Part shown: positions 51,597-60,335 of the stretch, one piece after another
Layout of the letters: each line of letters starts with the position of its first letter
Numbering within the stretch: position 1 is the stretch's first letter
NCBI GenBank assembly: GCA_016839245.1
Contig: JAEOUN010000001.1
Coordinates: 1 to 64,000, forward strand
Source of the DNA: Candidatus Thorarchaeota archaeon
GTDB lineage: Archaea; Asgardarchaeota; Thorarchaeia; Thorarchaeales; Thorarchaeaceae
DNA: 64,000 nucleotides
Direction of reading: 5' to 3'
The notes under the pieces: model-generated
Seen by the model: the letters and a program-made list of their open reading frames with translations, nothing else
Database searches by the model: none
Told to the model about the DNA's origin: nothing
Program-made: the position numbers and the translations under genes

Positions 51597-52592
51597 GTGA
51601 TACATGAGGTCGCCAATATGACAATCGCGATACATGAGAGTGCATTGATTCGTCATTTCAATACTCGCAAGGAGGTTTTGCGAGCATGGGAAGAAAAGAT
51701 TGGTGCACGATTCTCCCCGTTTCGTGGATTCAAGATGCCGGATTCTAGATTATATGTAGAACATCCGGATTTCCTCGATAGTATAGTTGACTTGATAATT
51801 ACAAATGAACGACATATATTCCTTAGAGGACCTGTAGGATCAGGAAAAAGCACACTGATGCTTTTAGCTTTGAGAGACCTTCCTACTTTGGCTGATCGGA
51901 AAGGTAACAAGTTTGTGACTGGCTATGTCGGGATGACTGGTCTCTATGAAAAGCAGATGTCCGCAGCTATTGCTGATTCATTGAGAGTAAAATATAGAAG
52001 GTCATGGGAATCAAGTCAGATTATTGAGGCAGTAGCTAAGGAATGTGTTAGAAGATACATCGAAGAAAAATCACGTACCGCGTTATTTGTAGAAGACGTG
52101 GCTGATAATCAAGAGGCAGCTTTTCACAAGCTCAGATATTTGGCTGATTTACCAACTCAGGAAATGAAGGATGAATATCCTGAAGTCTTAGATGAGCCGA
52201 TTATTACATTGATAATGTCGGGTACCAATGTATATTGGAATGCAATGCTTAGTTTCTTGCCACAGATTGCTGATAGAACAGAACCACTTGATGTCCCAGC
52301 TCTTGATGATATGAAAGCTAAGGAGTTTATCGGAAGAAGAATTGCCTATGCTCAGGGTGATATTGATAGCTTCAATCCAAACAACACTGACATTTCGCCC
52401 TTTACCGATGAAGCTGTTAAGGTGATTAATGATGCAGCTAAGGGAAATCCGAGAGATATTCGAATGTTGGCGCGAGGATGTCAACAGGTGGCTGCGGAGA
52501 ATCTAAGGCGATCTGGTAATCCAGAGGTGACTAAGGATATTGCCAAACTGGTAGCGGAAGCTTATGCTACAATACTTAGAGAGGTGCGCTAG
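51597..52592 (+). CDS. AAA+ ATPase (Orc/MoxR/ExeA-like)
   Basis: A 331-residue P-loop ATPase with Walker A LRGPVGSGKST near residue 80 and a Walker B-like LFVEDVAD near residue 160, then LIMSGTNVYW in the sensor-I position. A C-terminal helical lid (AVKVINDAAKGNPRDIRMLARGCQQVA) looks like the winged or helical domain of Orc/Cdc6-type or ExeA-type ATPases. No family is certain. The N-terminal 60 residues (SALIRHFNTRKEVLRAWEEK) form a separate helix. The stop is followed two bases later by the TTG of the RHH-like gene. It lies directly behind the 27-bp palindrome. Start choice among close ATG/TTG codons is uncertain. Confidence 0.7.
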   Translation: MIHEVANMTIAIHESALIRHFNTRKEVLRAWEEKIGARFSPFRGFKMPDSRLYVEHPDFLDSIVDLIITNERHIFLRGPVGSGKSTLMLLALRDLPTLADRKGNKFVTGYVGMTGLYEKQMSAAIADSLRVKYRRSWESSQIIEAVAKECVRRYIEEKSRTALFVEDVADNQEAAFHKLRYLADLPTQEMKDEYPEVLDEPIITLIMSGTNVYWNAMLSFLPQIADRTEPLDVPALDDMKAKEFIGRRIAYAQGDIDSFNPNNTDISPFTDEAVKVINDAAKGNPRDIRMLARGCQQVAAENLRRSGNPEVTKDIAKLVAEAYATILREVR

Positions 52593-52594
52593 TA

Positions 52595-52897
52595 TTGAGT
52601 CTCTTAGGAAAATATCGCAAAGAAGAAGAGAGAAAATCGGATGATGAAGATGCGACTAAGTCTTCTGTTGAAATAAGTCTAGGAAAACAAACTCCAGCAG
52701 AAGCTGTAGTTTCAGTTCCCAACAAAGAGAGAAAGAGCCCAATAGTATCTTTCTCCATTGCAGCGGATTTACGGTCATGTTTGCAGGCTGTAAGAAACGA
52801 AAGAGCTATTAACCTAAGTATGTGGGTTGAACGTAAGCTAAGAGATGCGGTAGCAAAGGAATTTCCTGATATAGCAGATGAGTATCTTAGCTTGTAA
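52595..52897 (+). CDS. ribbon-helix-helix-like small protein
   Basis: Only the last 50 of the 100 residues look folded: PIVSFSIAADLRSCLQAVRNERAINLSMWVERKLRDAVAKEF, a strand then two helices, with S-I-A..L...A...R.IN.S.WV as in ribbon-helix-helix DNA-binding proteins. The first 50 residues are charged and disordered (KYRKEEERKSDDEDATKSS). Such proteins bind palindromes as dimers of dimers, so the 51569-51595 site is a candidate target. TTG start at 52595, coupled to the ATPase gene. Confidence 0.6.
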   Translation: MSLLGKYRKEEERKSDDEDATKSSVEISLGKQTPAEAVVSVPNKERKSPIVSFSIAADLRSCLQAVRNERAINLSMWVERKLRDAVAKEFPDIADEYLSL

Positions 52898-52900
52898 GGA

Positions 52901-54361
52901 TCAATCTTTCTTCTGCTTATTGAAATGCATTTGAGAGTATTCCGTGATATGTGCCATGCAAAGAGCAGCCATAGTAGGATCATCATAGCAGGGAATTTGA
53001 TTCATTTCAAGCAAGTCCTTTCCAGGTTTACCAACATCGCCAGCTAGCCATACTCCAACAACAGGTTTTCTAGTATCTGCTGTTCTTACTCCTTCCAACG
53101 TACCAGCTGCATGTTCCGTCTGTGTCATTCCAGCAAATGTGGGCACACCGCAAATAACAAGGAGCATGTCTATGTTTGAATCTTTTAGCATGTACTCTGT
53201 AGTGAGTCGATACTCTCTTCTACCACCACTTGCTACAACGTCAACAGGGTTGTCAATTGCTGCCATTGGAGACAATGCCTGCCGCAATTCATGCCTTGTT
53301 TCACTTGAAAGGAGTGGGATGTTAAGGCCTAGATTTGAAGCAGCATCTGCTGCTAATACAGCTGCTCCACCTGTATTACTTATGATACCAATATTAGAAC
53401 CTTGAGGCAGAGGTTGAAAGTCAAAGAGCTTGCATATTTCTAGTAGTGAATCAAGAGTTGGTGCCAAAACACAACCTGCTTGTTTGATTACTCCTTCAAA
53501 GATATGACTGGAACCGGCAAGAGAACCGGTATGAGATTTCGTTGCCCTGTTTCCGGCCTCGCTCCGACCACCCTTTAATATTACTACGGGTTTCTGCGAA
53601 GCTGCAGCCTTGAAAGAATTGAAAAGATTGCGGCCATCTTCTAAGCCCTCTACATAGACTGCAATAACACTGCTTTTCGGATCGTCTTTGAAATAGTCTA
53701 GAATCTCAACGAAGCTTACATCTGCTGCATTTCCAATACTTGCGAACTTGCTAATTCCAATACGCTTTGCTCTTGTAGTATAGATTAGCATGCCACCAAG
53801 AGCACCACTCTGAGATACTAAGGCAATGTTCCCGCGTTCTGGCATCATTGTAAATGTACCATTAAACACCTTACTATTGGAAACACCTACACAATTTGGA
53901 CCAATTATGCGCACACCAGCCGTCTTTGCTGCTTTGACCAGCTCTTCTTCCATAGCTGCACCTTCAGTTCCAACTTCACTGAAACCTCCTGAGATAATGA
54001 CTGCGTTTTTCGCACCAGCTTTCCTGATTTGCGTCATGAGATCTGTACAGTACTTAGCTGCAACTGCAACAATGACCAAATCTACTGGTTTTGGTATCTC
54101 TTTAAGAGACCCATAAGCACGGACGCCCAAAATGCTTTCTCTGTTTCGTGTTACAGGAAATACATCAATCTCTGATGCAAGAAGATTCATCAAAATCGAA
54201 TTTCCTAGTTTACGATAGTCTGATGAAGCTCCAATTAGTGCAACAGATTGTGGATTGAAAAAGGGGTCTATCTCTGACAGATTAGATGTTTCTGAACTGG
54301 TCATAGCTTTGAGCCGAACTTCTTGTAGATTTATGTTTGTCGAGGATTGCATTGCGAGCAT
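52901..54361 (-). CDS. acdA: acyl-CoA synthetase (ADP-forming) alpha subunit
   Basis: One of the two subunits of the ADP-forming enzyme that cleaves acetyl- or arylacetyl-CoA with formation of ATP. The CoA-binding Rossmann domain (PQSVALIGASSDYRKLGNSI) opens the protein, followed by two succinyl-CoA-ligase-like domains; the phosphohistidine lies in GNRATKSHTGSLAGS near residue 275. Other signs are ALVSQSGALGG and SNTGGAAVLAAD. At about 480 residues it is a free alpha subunit, so a beta (ATP-grasp) gene must be elsewhere. I would start near M20 (MTSSETSNLSE). It converges with the RHH-like gene. Confidence 0.93.
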   Translation of the reverse strand: MLAMQSSTNINLQEVRLKAMTSSETSNLSEIDPFFNPQSVALIGASSDYRKLGNSILMNLLASEIDVFPVTRNRESILGVRAYGSLKEIPKPVDLVIVAVAAKYCTDLMTQIRKAGAKNAVIISGGFSEVGTEGAAMEEELVKAAKTAGVRIIGPNCVGVSNSKVFNGTFTMMPERGNIALVSQSGALGGMLIYTTRAKRIGISKFASIGNAADVSFVEILDYFKDDPKSSVIAVYVEGLEDGRNLFNSFKAAASQKPVVILKGGRSEAGNRATKSHTGSLAGSSHIFEGVIKQAGCVLAPTLDSLLEICKLFDFQPLPQGSNIGIISNTGGAAVLAADAASNLGLNIPLLSSETRHELRQALSPMAAIDNPVDVVASGGRREYRLTTEYMLKDSNIDMLLVICGVPTFAGMTQTEHAAGTLEGVRTADTRKPVVGVWLAGDVGKPGKDLLEMNQIPCYDDPTMAALCMAHITEYSQMHFNKQKKD

Positions 54362-54373
54362 TGTAGCTATTAT

Positions 54374-55621
54374 TCATTTGCCATATTGCTTAATTAGATG
54401 TTCCAGATCACCAGCGTTTTTGCAACCCGAGTCAATTGCTGCTTTGATGGAATATTTCGCTTGAGGATGTTTTTTTATTTGATTGCTTAGCGCTTCGAGT
54501 GAAGCCTGTATAATCCATTTCATTCTAGTTGCACAGAGCAAATCAATAAGTATAGCTGTTGCCGAATCATGGTAGTAATTCCCTAGTGCTGATATAGCCA
54601 GAGTGGTTATTCTCAAATCACGTAGATTAGTGAGAATTTCATAAGTAGTGAAAGAATCAGGGGAACGTATTAGAGTAAGATCGGATAGGCAATGAACGAT
54701 TTGTCGGTATTTGTCACTTGATTGGGAAGACCGATATTGGCTCAGTGCTTCAAAGAGAAGTGCGTTAAGAGTAGGTACTGCATGTCTGCTTCCTTGCAGC
54801 CTTATGATCTGAGTGTCTTGTTCAATCAAGGATTTGAGTAGCTGGGAATAATCAGGATTTGAGATTCGCTCCCCTACGTTCGTTGATTGGACCGTTCTTG
54901 CTTTCTTTATTCCTGCCTTAAGCTGTTCTTTTACAGATTGTGGGATTTGTAATACAGATAATACAACTTCGATATCACTATAATCAATTTGGAAACCAGT
55001 GATACCTAGCTCGGAAAGTGCCCTTCTTCCATAACTGGTCGCCCATAATTGATCTATGTTGATTTTCCCCTCCACGTTACTCAACCGAAGGCATTCTAGC
55101 TCTTCCTTCCTTCTCTCCTCCAGTAACGATCTATGTTTTTCATATAATGGATGATTATGTGGAAGTTCAAAGAAGAGAGTATTGCGGTTTCTTATTTCTT
55201 CAATAGCTTGGTTTAATGCATATTCTTCAAACATAGTTGAGGCTTGTGCAAAAGACTTCTTGCTTTCAACATTTTGCAGAAGACTTATTGTAGTTTCTGG
55301 AATTGGTTCTAACCCTGGACAAGACAATAATTCGAATATAACCTCTCTGTATTTCAATGACTCAATTTTCTTATTCTTGTTTTGAATTGTAAACGGTGTT
55401 TTGTAGCTTCGATCTGATGCGTCCATAAGAATTGACACTGCTGTTTTCCAGTCTTTCGTCTTTTCTATGCCGGCTATTAGGTCAAGCAAATCTCTACATC
55501 TTCTTTCTCCAATTGCTTGTGTTACTTCTGAAACCAGTTTGTCCCTTTCTGTGGTCATTATCCGGTCTTTTGTAGCTTTTAGAAACAATTTGGAATTCGT
55601 GTCACCTGTCATTCTCATCAC
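54374..55621 (-). CDS. hypothetical helical repeat-like protein
   Basis: A 415-residue soluble protein, strongly helical, without membrane segments. The second half has short helix pairs such as RIVHCLSDLTLIRSPDSFTTYEIL, LRDLRITTLAISALGNYYHDSATAILIDLL and MKWIIQASLEALSNQIKKH that recall HEAT-type repeats. N-terminal part is a helix bundle with ERRCRDLLDLIAGIEKTKDWK. No family recognised. It is next to acdA on the same strand (12 bases between stop and start), so it may be co-transcribed with it. ATG starts at 55621, 55618 or 55555 are possible. Confidence 0.6.
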   Translation of the reverse strand: MMRMTGDTNSKLFLKATKDRIMTTERDKLVSEVTQAIGERRCRDLLDLIAGIEKTKDWKTAVSILMDASDRSYKTPFTIQNKNKKIESLKYREVIFELLSCPGLEPIPETTISLLQNVESKKSFAQASTMFEEYALNQAIEEIRNRNTLFFELPHNHPLYEKHRSLLEERRKEELECLRLSNVEGKINIDQLWATSYGRRALSELGITGFQIDYSDIEVVLSVLQIPQSVKEQLKAGIKKARTVQSTNVGERISNPDYSQLLKSLIEQDTQIIRLQGSRHAVPTLNALLFEALSQYRSSQSSDKYRQIVHCLSDLTLIRSPDSFTTYEILTNLRDLRITTLAISALGNYYHDSATAILIDLLCATRMKWIIQASLEALSNQIKKHPQAKYSIKAAIDSGCKNAGDLEHLIKQYGK

Positions 55622-55983
55622 AGCTGGTCTTCACAATCATTTTCACTCTCATTTTTTTGGCGAATAAGACTTACTGGTCCAATCATTTGATGTATTATTT
55701 GTATTACATAATAGTTCGCACGAGATTTGTATCACTGGAGTCCCGTTCTAAGATTAGAACTATGTAGAAGTTTGTTCATAATTAGTATGAGTGTATTGTG
55801 CTGATGACAGTAGGCCAGTGCCGCTTAATCTGATTACAGTAGCATCCTCGGTCATCCGTCGTTGGTATCTCTATCTCCTCAAGCATACAAACCTCAAGAA
55901 GATCCACGCCGGCAAGAGCGATGTGCTGAAAGAGTCTTGCGGCAAATCATCTGCATGATACACTCGTGCCGTTATTTTTTCCT
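55622..55983. other. 360-base intergenic region with TGTATTACA
   Basis: Contains one TGTATTACA copy (55700-55708) and, at about 55850-55970, a more GC-rich stretch that reads on the plus strand as RRWYLYLLKHTNLKKIHAGK in one frame, ended by a TGA. It could be a gene fragment or an RNA, but I recognise nothing in it. Confidence 0.4.
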
Positions 55984-56553
55984 TTACCTTTCTGATTCGA
56001 TTTCAGAGCCAGTCTTGCGTCGGGAGAGTCTAGATTTCAAGGAAAGAGATGTAGACAATGAGTCGAGTGCTGAAAGAATGGTACGTTCGGCTGATTGATA
56101 GCTTTCAATTTCCTCAGATGATAAATCTGTCTTCCCTGCTAATGTATCACGAATTCGGCGATATCCTTCTATTCGGGTGGCAAGTTCTTCAAAAGGAGAA
56201 AAGAATGTAAATTCAAATAATCCAAGATAGGCTAAGAGAAGCATTGTATAAAAACATCGAGTGATATTCTTGCGTGCTTGATTAAGGGTTCTATTGAATG
56301 CGCCTCGTGAAACACCTCTCGATCTACTCGCAGCCTTCGATCGTAAGGAAGCTTTCTCTTTGTACGAGATGTGGTTCTCAAATTCATCTTCAATTACAAG
56401 GTCTATAAGGAGTGTTTCAAGTTGTGTTTTTGTGAGTATTGATTTTTCCAGAATACTTTGTAGTATTGGTTCCTTCATAACATCCCTTGTGTTTTTTGCC
56501 ATTATCCTTAACGAAGGCATTCTTGTTTCTCTTAACGAATCTTCTTCGGTCAT
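55984..56553 (-). CDS. hypothetical protein, 189 aa
   Basis: A mostly helical, basic protein with a serine/arginine-rich middle (KEKASLRSKAASRSRGVSRGAFNRTLNQARKNI) that looks like a nucleic-acid-binding region. A hydrophobic patch follows (CFYTMLLLAYLGLFEFTFFSPF), and the C-terminus is again charged and helical. No family recognised. It lies within the TGTATTACA-rich zone between two other orphans on the same strand. Confidence 0.55.
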   Translation of the reverse strand: MTEEDSLRETRMPSLRIMAKNTRDVMKEPILQSILEKSILTKTQLETLLIDLVIEDEFENHISYKEKASLRSKAASRSRGVSRGAFNRTLNQARKNITRCFYTMLLLAYLGLFEFTFFSPFEELATRIEGYRRIRDTLAGKTDLSSEEIESYQSAERTILSALDSLSTSLSLKSRLSRRKTGSEIESER

Positions 56554-56705
56554 GAATTACTCCTCTACTGTCAAGCTTTCGAACCTCATATTCCTTTAAT
56601 CAATGAATAGAGGATTATAAGCGTCTCTTTTCTTAGTCTAATTGAAAGACCTCAGATGGATACAAAATTGTATACACGATATTTAAGATTGTGTCCGATA
56701 AGTAA

Positions 56706-56716
56706 TTGTATTACAA
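56706..56716. promoter_or_regulatory. TTGTATTACAA palindrome
   Basis: An 11-base palindrome with the same core as the site at 51569-51595, in the gap between two minus-strand orphan genes, about 150 bases upstream of the 55984-56553 start and 15 bases past the 56731-57147 stop. A candidate regulator-binding site. Confidence 0.5.
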
Positions 56717-56730
56717 CTAATATAGGAGAC

Positions 56731-57147
56731 CTATTTAACAGGCAAGGTCCATTCAGATTCGTTTGATATTGGAACAAAACCAAGAATTAGATTGCCCCTA
56801 ATCTCATCGAACTTGAAGATGCCAAAAACATAGTTAGCGTCTTTTGTTTTCCATTCTATTTTACTGCGTGCTAAATAATGTTGGAAAATTGCACGAGACC
56901 GTTTTCGTATTTCGGCGAATAGATTTCGGTATCGTTTTCTTTGTGAAGGGCGGATTTTCCAACGTTCCATAATGAATTTGTTTGCCAAGCTGTTGCTGGA
57001 AATCAGAATAGATTTGCCTTTTCTTTTTGTGCTTTCTGACATCTCTTGAAGAATGACTCTTAAGCAGTCTGGGATTGTGGCAAGAATGGAAGGTGTCGTT
57101 TCAGGTTCGAATACAATGGTTCTTGAATCGTCGTGTGTTGTCCGCAA
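56731..57147 (-). CDS. hypothetical basic protein, 138 aa
   Basis: A soluble basic protein: a helical middle with SNSLANKFIMERWKIRPSQRKRYRNLFAEIRKRSRAIFQHY followed by beta-strand-like KTKDANYVFGIFKFDEIRGNLILGFVPISN. A nucleic-acid-binding role is plausible from the charge, but there is no family. It is close to the hypF promoter region on the opposite strand. ATG at 57147. Confidence 0.55.
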   Translation of the reverse strand: MRTTHDDSRTIVFEPETTPSILATIPDCLRVILQEMSESTKRKGKSILISSNSLANKFIMERWKIRPSQRKRYRNLFAEIRKRSRAIFQHYLARSKIEWKTKDANYVFGIFKFDEIRGNLILGFVPISNESEWTLPVK

Positions 57148-57268
57148 GGTTCATCATAAACTAGTACAAATATACCCTTAAGAGACCCTATGAGATCTTG
57201 TCCAATGTAATATACGTGTTCCATTGAGGATAAGTATATCGAAACCTGAATTTGTTTCTATATTGTAT

Positions 57269-57286
57269 TTCTATTGAACAATAGAA
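57269..57286. promoter_or_regulatory. palindrome TTCTATTG-AA-CAATAGAA upstream of hypF
   Basis: Perfect 8-nt arms around AA, about 60-80 bases before the hypF GTG start at 57349. It lies in the shared region between hypF and the divergent orphan gene and could be an operator for either. Confidence 0.45.
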
Positions 57287-57348
57287 TTGTTGTCACTTCA
57301 TTGTATTAATATCTGGAGAGATGTGAAACCTAATTGAGGTCTTGGTAA

Positions 57349-59694
57349 GTGACTCACCAAGCTGTAATACATGTCAAGGGGATTGTACAAGGTGTTGGAT
57401 TTAGGCCATTTGTCTATCGCTTGGCTACAAGTTTCGCACTGACTGGGTATGTTCTGAATCTAGGTGATGCCGGAGTTAGAATTGTTGTGGAAGGCGAGAA
57501 ACCATTAATTCTCCAGTTAATTGACAAAATAAAGACGAAACCACCATCAATATCTCGAGTCGATTCAGTTATCGTAGAATGGAAAGATGTCACAGGGATG
57601 TTTGACAGATTCTTCATCGAAAAATCATCCATAAAAAAGGGCAAAGAAGTTGCTCCGGATATTCCTCCTGATATTGCGATATGCAAGTCATGTATCTCTG
57701 ACATGAGAGATTCGAGCTCCCGATGGTATGGATATCCTTTCACATCATGTGCCGCGTGTGGACCAAGGTATTCGACAATCACATCATTGCCTTATGATCG
57801 CCAAAATACAACTATGATCGATTTTCCCCTTTGTAATGATTGTAATACAGGTTATACGAATCCTCTAGACCGTCGGTATCATGCTCAAACAACTGCATGT
57901 GAGAAATGTGGGCCCCTTTATCAGTTGGTTGATTCGGAGCGTAATGGAAGTAGGAAGAGAAATGCTATTGTCCTTGCAGCAAAGCTGATTTCGGAGGGAG
58001 CGATTATTGCATTGCAGGGCATTGGTGGAACTCATCTGGTTACAAAGACAACAGATGTATCTCCAATTGAATTGCTTAGAAAAAGAAAAGGTCGATTAGA
58101 ACGTCCTTTTGCTATTATGGTTCGAAACATTCGTACTCTAAGAGAGATGCTCAGTCCAACAAGGGAAGAAATCGATCTTCTTCAGTCTTGGCGAAGACCG
58201 GTAGTGCTTGTGAGAAAGTACAACCATATTGAAAATATATCAACTGTAATACCACAGGGATCGCTAGATGTGATATCTCCCAGTCTGGATACTGTGGGAG
58301 TCATGTTGCCCTATGCCCCAGTACATCACTTACTTTTTGACTTGCTTAAAGAGCCGGCTCTAGTAATGACAAGTGCCAATCCAACTGGTGTGCCAATGTA
58401 TATTGATTCCAAAACTATAATATCTGAGTTGAATGATGTTGCAGATTATTTCTTAATACATAATAGGAGGATTTACCAGAGAGTTGATGATTCTGTAATT
58501 AAATTTGTGACTCAACAGACTCCTGTTTTCATTCGACGTGCAAGAGGATATGTTCCAGACCCAATCCCATTAGAAGGAATTTCTTCGTCGCTAATAATTA
58601 TGGGTGTGGGCCCAGAAGAAAAGGTGACAGCTGCAATTGTAAAAGCTGGCAGGGCATATGTAACACAGCATATAGGCGATATTGATCAACTAGAGAATGT
58701 TCATTTTCTTGAAAATAGTATTAATCATATGATGCATCTGCTAGATGTACAAAGTTTAGATAAGATTGCCTGTGATCTTCATCCCGAATTCCTGACGACA
58801 GAATTCGCCGAAAGACTAGCTCGTGATAGAGATGTTCCCTTAATTCGCGTACAGCACCATCATGCCCACTTGGCATCGATCCTAGCAGATAACGGTCTTG
58901 CTGCTGATACAAATATTACTTGTATTACAGCAGATGGCTATGGTTACGGTCCAGATGGTACCGGATGGGGAGGAGATGTTCTCTATGGGAACGCACAAAC
59001 CTATGAGCGAGTTGGAGGGCTGAAACCAGTATTATATCCAGGTGGAGACCTTTCCGCAAGGTTTGCTGTTCGGGCTTTACTAGGAATTATGGGTGAAGAA
59101 TTGGAGATGGATGAAGTATTGGGGATGGCTTATGGAAAAAGAATAGCAGCGAATGTTTCTCTCAATGAAGAAACCTACAGAATTTTGAAGGATGCATGGT
59201 TGCGTAACTTGAATAATATAGAGAGTACGAGTACTGGTCGCTTTCTCGACGCACTATCTGTGGCTTTAGACGTATGTTATGAAAACTCTTATGATGGAGA
59301 ATGTCCTATGAAACTTGAATCAATAGCAGCAAGATCCGGACCCAAAATAAAGGCAATGTTTCTTGAGTCAGAGGGAATCGTGGAATTAGATACAACTGAA
59401 TCACTAAAGCAGATATTGAAATACAAGAAAGAAGGAATTCATTGCGATAAATTGGCATTTTCGGCGCAATGGCATTTGGGTCATTCTTTGGCAAAGATTG
59501 CGTGCGATAATGCCGAGAAGAATCATGTTGAATTTGTAGCTTTTTCTGGGGGTGTTGCCTTGAATCGCATTATCAGTCAATCAATCGCAAGGTATGTAAG
59601 TAATAGAAATCTAAAGCTACTCCTTCACAGAAATGTACCACCTGGGGATGGTGGTGTTTCGCTCGGTCAAGTATTAGTTGCATCTATGAACTAG
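57349..59694 (+). CDS. hypF: carbamoyltransferase HypF
   Basis: Builds the cyanide ligand precursor of the NiFe-hydrogenase active site from carbamoyl phosphate. The acylphosphatase domain is at the N-terminus (VKGIVQGVGFRPFVYRLA), two zinc fingers follow (CKSCISDM, CAACGPR, CNDCNTG, CEKCGP), then the YrdC-like domain (KRKGRLERPFAIMV), and the Kae1-like domain with VQHHHAHLASILADNG and ITADGYGYGPDGTGWGGDV. At 781 residues it has the usual length. GTG start at 57349. It indicates, with the hydrogenase protease at 27.7 kb, a working NiFe-hydrogenase maturation path. Confidence 0.96.
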   Translation: MTHQAVIHVKGIVQGVGFRPFVYRLATSFALTGYVLNLGDAGVRIVVEGEKPLILQLIDKIKTKPPSISRVDSVIVEWKDVTGMFDRFFIEKSSIKKGKEVAPDIPPDIAICKSCISDMRDSSSRWYGYPFTSCAACGPRYSTITSLPYDRQNTTMIDFPLCNDCNTGYTNPLDRRYHAQTTACEKCGPLYQLVDSERNGSRKRNAIVLAAKLISEGAIIALQGIGGTHLVTKTTDVSPIELLRKRKGRLERPFAIMVRNIRTLREMLSPTREEIDLLQSWRRPVVLVRKYNHIENISTVIPQGSLDVISPSLDTVGVMLPYAPVHHLLFDLLKEPALVMTSANPTGVPMYIDSKTIISELNDVADYFLIHNRRIYQRVDDSVIKFVTQQTPVFIRRARGYVPDPIPLEGISSSLIIMGVGPEEKVTAAIVKAGRAYVTQHIGDIDQLENVHFLENSINHMMHLLDVQSLDKIACDLHPEFLTTEFAERLARDRDVPLIRVQHHHAHLASILADNGLAADTNITCITADGYGYGPDGTGWGGDVLYGNAQTYERVGGLKPVLYPGGDLSARFAVRALLGIMGEELEMDEVLGMAYGKRIAANVSLNEETYRILKDAWLRNLNNIESTSTGRFLDALSVALDVCYENSYDGECPMKLESIAARSGPKIKAMFLESEGIVELDTTESLKQILKYKKEGIHCDKLAFSAQWHLGHSLAKIACDNAEKNHVEFVAFSGGVALNRIISQSIARYVSNRNLKLLLHRNVPPGDGGVSLGQVLVASMN

Positions 59695-59717
59695 TGTTGT
59701 GATACTAGTAATACAAA

Positions 59718-60335
59718 TCATTGGGATACGGATTGCACTGCTTGTAAACCAAGTTGGAATGCTGTGGTATTGACTATCTCGAATTTCTTTGGAAATGCAT
59801 TGCGTATTTCCTTCAGAGCGCTTTCTTCCGATATTGGGATGATACCGGTTCCAATAAGCCCTCCAAACATTACCATATTAAGAGAACGAGAACTTCCAGC
59901 CTGAATGGCCAATTTCATTGCATCGATTTCAACAAGATTATTTGTGAATTTCTTAATATTGGTAACTATTTCTTCATGCTTTGGATATTCTACTTGACCC
60001 ATAGATACAGCAACCGGATATAAGATATGAGAATTCATTAAGACATGACCATCTTTTGCTATAGTCTGTATTTCTCTAAGGGTTTCAATAGGTTCGAAAC
60101 CGATTAGTAATTGTGCAGTACCGGCATCAACGACTGGTCCGTATGCATTCTTTCCAATCCTGACCGTACAAACAACATGACCACCTCTTTGAGCCATTCC
60201 ATGAATTTCTCCGACTCGCACATTATAGGACTGTGATAATGCAGACTTGGCCAAAATTTCAGCAAGAGTAAGGACACCTTGGCCGCCAACTCCCGAAATT
60301 ACAATATTGACTGCATTATCGATATTACAGGTCAT
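59718..60335 (-). CDS. iorB: indolepyruvate ferredoxin oxidoreductase beta subunit
   Basis: The gamma-like small subunit of the enzyme that converts aryl-pyruvates to aryl-acetyl-CoA with ferredoxin reduction. The N-terminal motif NIVISGVGGQGVLTLAEILAKSA is diagnostic, followed by VGEIHGMAQRGGHV. Length 205 is normal. The gene is directly downstream of iorA: its ATG (60335) abuts the iorA stop codon (60336). Confidence 0.95.
   Translation of the reverse strand: MTCNIDNAVNIVISGVGGQGVLTLAEILAKSALSQSYNVRVGEIHGMAQRGGHVVCTVRIGKNAYGPVVDAGTAQLLIGFEPIETLREIQTIAKDGHVLMNSHILYPVAVSMGQVEYPKHEEIVTNIKKFTNNLVEIDAMKLAIQAGSSRSLNMVMFGGLIGTGIIPISEESALKEIRNAFPKKFEIVNTTAFQLGLQAVQSVSQ

Noticed and set aside
51597..52592. 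SegA/ParA-type partition ATPase
   Set aside because: The P-loop is an AAA+-like GPVGSGKST, not the deviant Walker KGGxGKT of ParA/SegA, so the module is not a standard SegAB.
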